From NCBI RefSeq assembly GCF_003985145.1, contig NZ_ML133525.1:62001-126000 (forward strand): a stretch of 64,000 bases of DNA. Reading direction: 5' to 3'. Within the stretch, counting starts at the first letter, position 1. Every line of letters starts with the position of its first letter. Positions 61,587 to 64,000 of this stretch are shown here, in pieces. The notes under the pieces were generated by a model. The model was not told where the DNA came from and did not search any database. It was given only the letters and a program-made list of their open reading frames with translations. This DNA is from Rhizobium anhuiense (GTDB taxonomy: Bacteria; Pseudomonadota; Alphaproteobacteria; Rhizobiales; Rhizobiaceae). The position numbers and the translations under genes were made by a program.

Positions 61587-62114
61587 CTGCCGCGCCACAT
61601 GACGTGGGCTACGGCATAATTCCTTAAATCGGATCGATCTAACGGTACAATTATGCAGCCATTCACAGGGTGACTGCATCCTTTACGCGCCTGAAAAGAC
61701 GCGCGGCGCCGGAATGCGCGTGGCCCGCAACGGTTTTCGCTTGCGGCCAGGAAAGCAAAGATCCGCATCTCTCGCAAACCGCCCCCAACACGTGTTCGAA
61801 CGCCCGATAGCGGGCTATCGAAGCAGCGCCATGTTAGGGGGAGCAAGAGCAGGTTGCAACATGGTATGACACGCGATCGACCGTGACGGACGCTTTTTCC
61901 GGCGTCTCTTCTGAAGGAGGCGCGCGGCTGCTTTTTTTGGCGGGGATCGCTTCCGCCGCCCGGCGCGACACAATCTCACATTGACGATATAGGCAGGGTG
62001 CTTCCGCAAGATTCGTTTGAATCTTCAGGGCTTTGGCCGGCGCCCCGATGGGCGGTGCGATCGGCAGGGGCTGCTACGGGCGGCCGATGTTTTCGGGCCG
62101 CCCGATTCATATCC
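61587..62114. other. Intergenic region between the HWE kinase and TPR genes
   Basis: This 528-base stretch contains the RIME-like copy at 61611-61711 and a palindrome CGATAGC-GG-GCTATCG at 61805-61820. I see no gene with a Shine-Dalgarno and family match in the rest. The kinase promoter should lie here, upstream of or within the repeat. Confidence 0.5.
61611..61711 (-). repeat. RIME-like mosaic repeat, copy 2
   Basis: On the minus strand this reads like the copy at 2204-2305: GCCGCGCGTCTTTTCAGGCG, then GTGAATGGCTGCATAATT, then CCGATTTAAGGAATTATGCC. The second palindrome is partly decayed. It starts 25 bases upstream of the kinase start codon, so it is probably in the kinase 5' leader. Confidence 0.8.
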
Positions 62115-62984
62115 TTAGCCGGCTGGGGCAACGCCGACTCGGGCAAGACCGTCGCGTGCCGGCTGGTATTTGGGATCGAGGCCGATCGCGTGGCGATAAG
62201 AGCGGGCGGCCTTCGCCTTATCGCCACGACGTTCGTAGACGAGCGCTTGGTTGGCCCAGGATTCGGCGAGGTTGCCGTTGAGCTCGATCGCATGGTTGAA
62301 ATCGGCAAAGGCGTTGTCGTCGTCGTTCAGCGCGATATAGGAAATGCCGCGGCCATTATAGGGTTCGGCAGAATTCGGCGCGAGCGAGATGGCTTTCGAG
62401 AAATCGTCGATCGCCTTGTCCTGCTGATTGCGCTTCTGATAGATCAGGCCACGATTGTGATAGGCGCGGCCATCGGTGGTGCCGAGCTGGATCGCCTTGT
62501 CGAAATCGTTGAAAGCCTGATCGTCCTGGCCAGCCATGCGATAGACATTGCCGCGGCCGATATAGGCGACGTCGTAGCTCGGATTGATCTGCAGGGCGGC
62601 ATTGTAATCGCCAATCGCCTGAGCCTGCTGGCCCATGTTGCGATAGACAAGGGCGCGGTTGGCGTAGGCCTGGAAAAACCGCGGATTGATCTGCAGCGCC
62701 GTGTTGAAATCGTTCAACGCCTGGCGGAACTCGCCGGCGCGGCCATAGGCGGAGCCGCGGACGTTGTAACCTTCTGGATCTCTCGGATTGGCATTGATAA
62801 CAGCCGTCAGCGAAGCGATGTTCTCTTCCGAACCTTGCGCCTTGTCGATGCGGATCACGGCATCCGAGGTGTTGGTCGTCTCGCAGCCGGCGAGGCCGAA
62901 CATCGCCGCCAGCGCCAAGGCGGGCAGGAATGCGGTTTTCTGCAAGCGCAAAGCGCGGGACGGATTGAAGGTGTTGACAGCCAT
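62115..62984 (-). CDS. TPR repeat lipoprotein
   Basis: A 289-residue lipoprotein with a signal peptide and lipobox FGLAGC (Cys near residue 33), so likely anchored in the outer or inner membrane facing the periplasm. Six TPR units follow from about residue 70, with repeated patterns like AYANRALVYRNMGQQAQAI and AYHNRGLIYQKRNQQDKAI. Resembles NlpI-like adaptor proteins. ATG 62984 chosen; the longer frame adds a non-signal extension. Confidence 0.88.
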   Translation of the reverse strand: MAVNTFNPSRALRLQKTAFLPALALAAMFGLAGCETTNTSDAVIRIDKAQGSEENIASLTAVINANPRDPEGYNVRGSAYGRAGEFRQALNDFNTALQINPRFFQAYANRALVYRNMGQQAQAIGDYNAALQINPSYDVAYIGRGNVYRMAGQDDQAFNDFDKAIQLGTTDGRAYHNRGLIYQKRNQQDKAIDDFSKAISLAPNSAEPYNGRGISYIALNDDDNAFADFNHAIELNGNLAESWANQALVYERRGDKAKAARSYRHAIGLDPKYQPARDGLARVGVAPAG

Positions 62985-63091
62985 TCGGGCTCGCTTTCCC
63001 CATGCGGCATATCCGGTGCGCGGATATGCGATCTTCAGCGGCAAACTAAAAAGGCGGCGGCGAACCCATCGCCCCCGCCACAATGCATCTG

Positions 63092-63111
63092 AAAACGTCG
63101 AAAAAACGACG
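63092..63111 (-). terminator. Weak hairpin downstream of rpsU
   Basis: On the minus strand CGTCG-TTTTTT-CGACG is followed by TTTT, 8 bases past the rpsU stop. Short stem, so termination is likely only partial. Confidence 0.4.
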
Positions 63112-63118
63112 GCAACGC

Positions 63119-63331
63119 TCAGCGTGCGACCAGACCTTCGCGCTGGGCGCGCTTGCGGGCCAGCTTGCGAACGCGACGAACAGCCTCGGCCTTCTCGCGA
63201 GCACGCTTCTGCGACGGCTTCTCGTAGTAGTCGCGCATCTTCATTTCGCGGAAAATGCCTTCGCGCTGCATCTTCTTCTTGAGAGCGCGGAGAGCCTGAT
63301 CAACATTGTTATCGCGGACAAGTACCTGCAC
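63119..63331 (-). CDS. rpsU: 30S ribosomal protein S21
   Basis: A 70-residue basic protein of the small ribosomal subunit, involved in start-site recognition. Family sequence [20 protein letters not shown] followed by a basic tail ending REGLVAR. The start is GTG 63331; another GTG at 63340 is only two or three bases from AAGGA, which is better spaced for 63331. Position next to the TPR lipoprotein gene is on the same strand, 134 bases apart. Confidence 0.95.
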   Translation of the reverse strand: MQVLVRDNNVDQALRALKKKMQREGIFREMKMRDYYEKPSQKRAREKAEAVRRVRKLARKRAQREGLVAR

Positions 63332-63508
63332 GAGAATCACGTTCCTTTGGTTGGTTGATGCCGGAGGCGGCGCAGCGGCCAGAGGCAAAACAATAACGTT
63401 CGCGCGGCCGCAGCCTTGCGATTGGTGATGCGAAATAGCAGATCGGGTATGGGAAGTCCAGATGGATATGGGAGGCAGGTGGAAAAATCACGCCTGCCCC
63501 GAATCCGC

Positions 63509-64000
63509 TCACGATCCGGCCGTTTCGGGCGCGGCTTCATCCAGCGCGGCAATGGCCTCCTTGAGAGCCGTCCTGACCCGGAGGCGGTCGGCCGGCTCCA
63601 GCCGGCTCATATCCAGATGCAGGTCAAGGCCGGAGAGATGCTCGCTGAGAACACGGCTCTTGTGATCCGCGCCGAGCGTCAGCCCATCCACCGCATAGGG
63701 CACGATTTCGCGCTGGATGCCCTTCATCGTGATCGGCGGCAGGGGATGGGCGTCGACGATTTCGTTCACCAGCGCATAGGTTTCGTAGCTGATGACGATC
63801 TCTCCTCCCTGGGCGATCGATTGCAGCCGGGCCGCGAGATTGGCCTCCGCCCCGATAATCGTATAGTCCATACGGTCATTGCTGCCGAAATTGCCGACAT
63901 TGCAATAGCCGCTGTTGATGCCCATGCGGACGACGAAGGGCTCTTCGGTGCCGTTTCTGCGCCATCTGTCCTTGAGTTCGCCGAGACGGTGCTGCATGGC
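63509..64000 (-). CDS. Class III adenylate/guanylate cyclase, C-terminal fragment
   Basis: The last 164 codons of a gene that continues past the right edge. The cyclase fold is clear: VVRMGINSGYCNVGNFGS, then DYTIIGAEANLAARLQSIA, carrying the Asn and Arg transition-state residues (NLAAR), then the strand ITMKGIQREIVPYAVDG. A tail of about 50 residues follows the domain. Metal-binding Asp residues would lie upstream, outside the window, so activity and nucleotide specificity cannot be judged. Confidence 0.88.
   Translation of the reverse strand, partial: AMQHRLGELKDRWRRNGTEEPFVVRMGINSGYCNVGNFGSNDRMDYTIIGAEANLAARLQSIAQGGEIVISYETYALVNEIVDAHPLPPITMKGIQREIVPYAVDGLTLGADHKSRVLSEHLSGLDLHLDMSRLEPADRLRVRTALKEAIAALDEAAPETAGS

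Noticed and set aside
61815..62009. 64-codon basic ORF on the minus strand in the kinase-TPR gap
   Set aside because: Arg/Lys/Pro-rich product without a Shine-Dalgarno, in a GC-rich region where such frames arise by chance.

Overview
The window is about 64 kb of high-GC alphaproteobacterial chromosome. Gene content, codon use and intergenic repeats all point to Rhizobium, close to R. leguminosarum or R. etli. The markers are a gltX-lysS pair, a xylBA operon beside LacI regulators, a pntAA-pntAB-pntB transhydrogenase operon preceded by a small aa3 oxidase subunit IV, an ornithine/lysine decarboxylase with a long speF-type leader, and copies of the palindromic mosaic repeats typical of rhizobial genomes. 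I see no IS element, prophage, CRISPR array, tRNA or rRNA, and base composition looks even throughout, so this is core chromosome rather than an island.

Layout. 1-2.2 kb: start of a polyamine-type ABC binding protein, a LysR regulator and an exported protein of unknown function. 2.3-7.3 kb: lysS and gltX, a TerC membrane protein and an AraC/GyrI-like regulator. 7.4-11.1 kb: a TetR repressor divergent from an EmrAB-like efflux pair, with two palindromes between them. 11.2-15.2 kb: lacI-xylB-xylA. 15.3-22.8 kb: a LacI repressor divergent from a CUT2 sugar ABC transporter, a TIM-barrel isomerase and a Gfo/Idh oxidoreductase, with paired operators in the divergent promoter region. 22.9-25 kb: DoxX and a GH1 beta-glucosidase. 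25.1-34.7 kb: a CHASE4-GGDEF-EAL protein, trhO, a VOC protein, a CYTH/CHAD pair, KDPG aldolase, a DUF533/TerB-like protein, an acetyltransferase and a NicO-DUF1007 metal transport pair.

34.8-38.1 kb: a LysR gene divergent from the decarboxylase gene, whose roughly 450-nt leader ends in a short ORF overlapping the decarboxylase start codon. 38.2-45.7 kb: a serine hydrolase, a diguanylate cyclase, cysE, a GNAT enzyme, a WD40 protein coupled to a histidine-rich CobW GTPase under a Zur-like site, a creatininase-family protein and a MarR regulator. 45.8-52.2 kb: LacI with a 2-hydroxyacid dehydrogenase, a PuuD-like amidotransferase, and a TakP-like TRAP transporter whose binding protein converges on its permease genes. 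52.3-56.2 kb: an EAL protein with a degenerate GGDEF domain, followed by a FeeM-like N-acyl amino acid synthase and the oxidase subunit. 56.3-64 kb: the pnt operon, a DUF992 protein, an HWE histidine kinase, a TPR lipoprotein, rpsU and the end of a class III nucleotide cyclase.

Two themes link the genes. The first is pentose/hexose and organic acid uptake and catabolism under local LacI control: xylose, an unidentified sugar, a beta-glucoside, KDPG, and 2-oxo and 2-hydroxy acids. The second is second-messenger and signal chemistry: three GGDEF/EAL proteins, one FeeM-like synthase, one HWE kinase and one class III cyclase. The candidates I consider most worth testing are the sugar cluster at 15.3-22.8 kb, the decarboxylase leader with its overlapping short ORF, the FeeM/c-di-GMP neighbourhood, and the mosaic repeat that seems to have split a terminator at about 2.2 kb.
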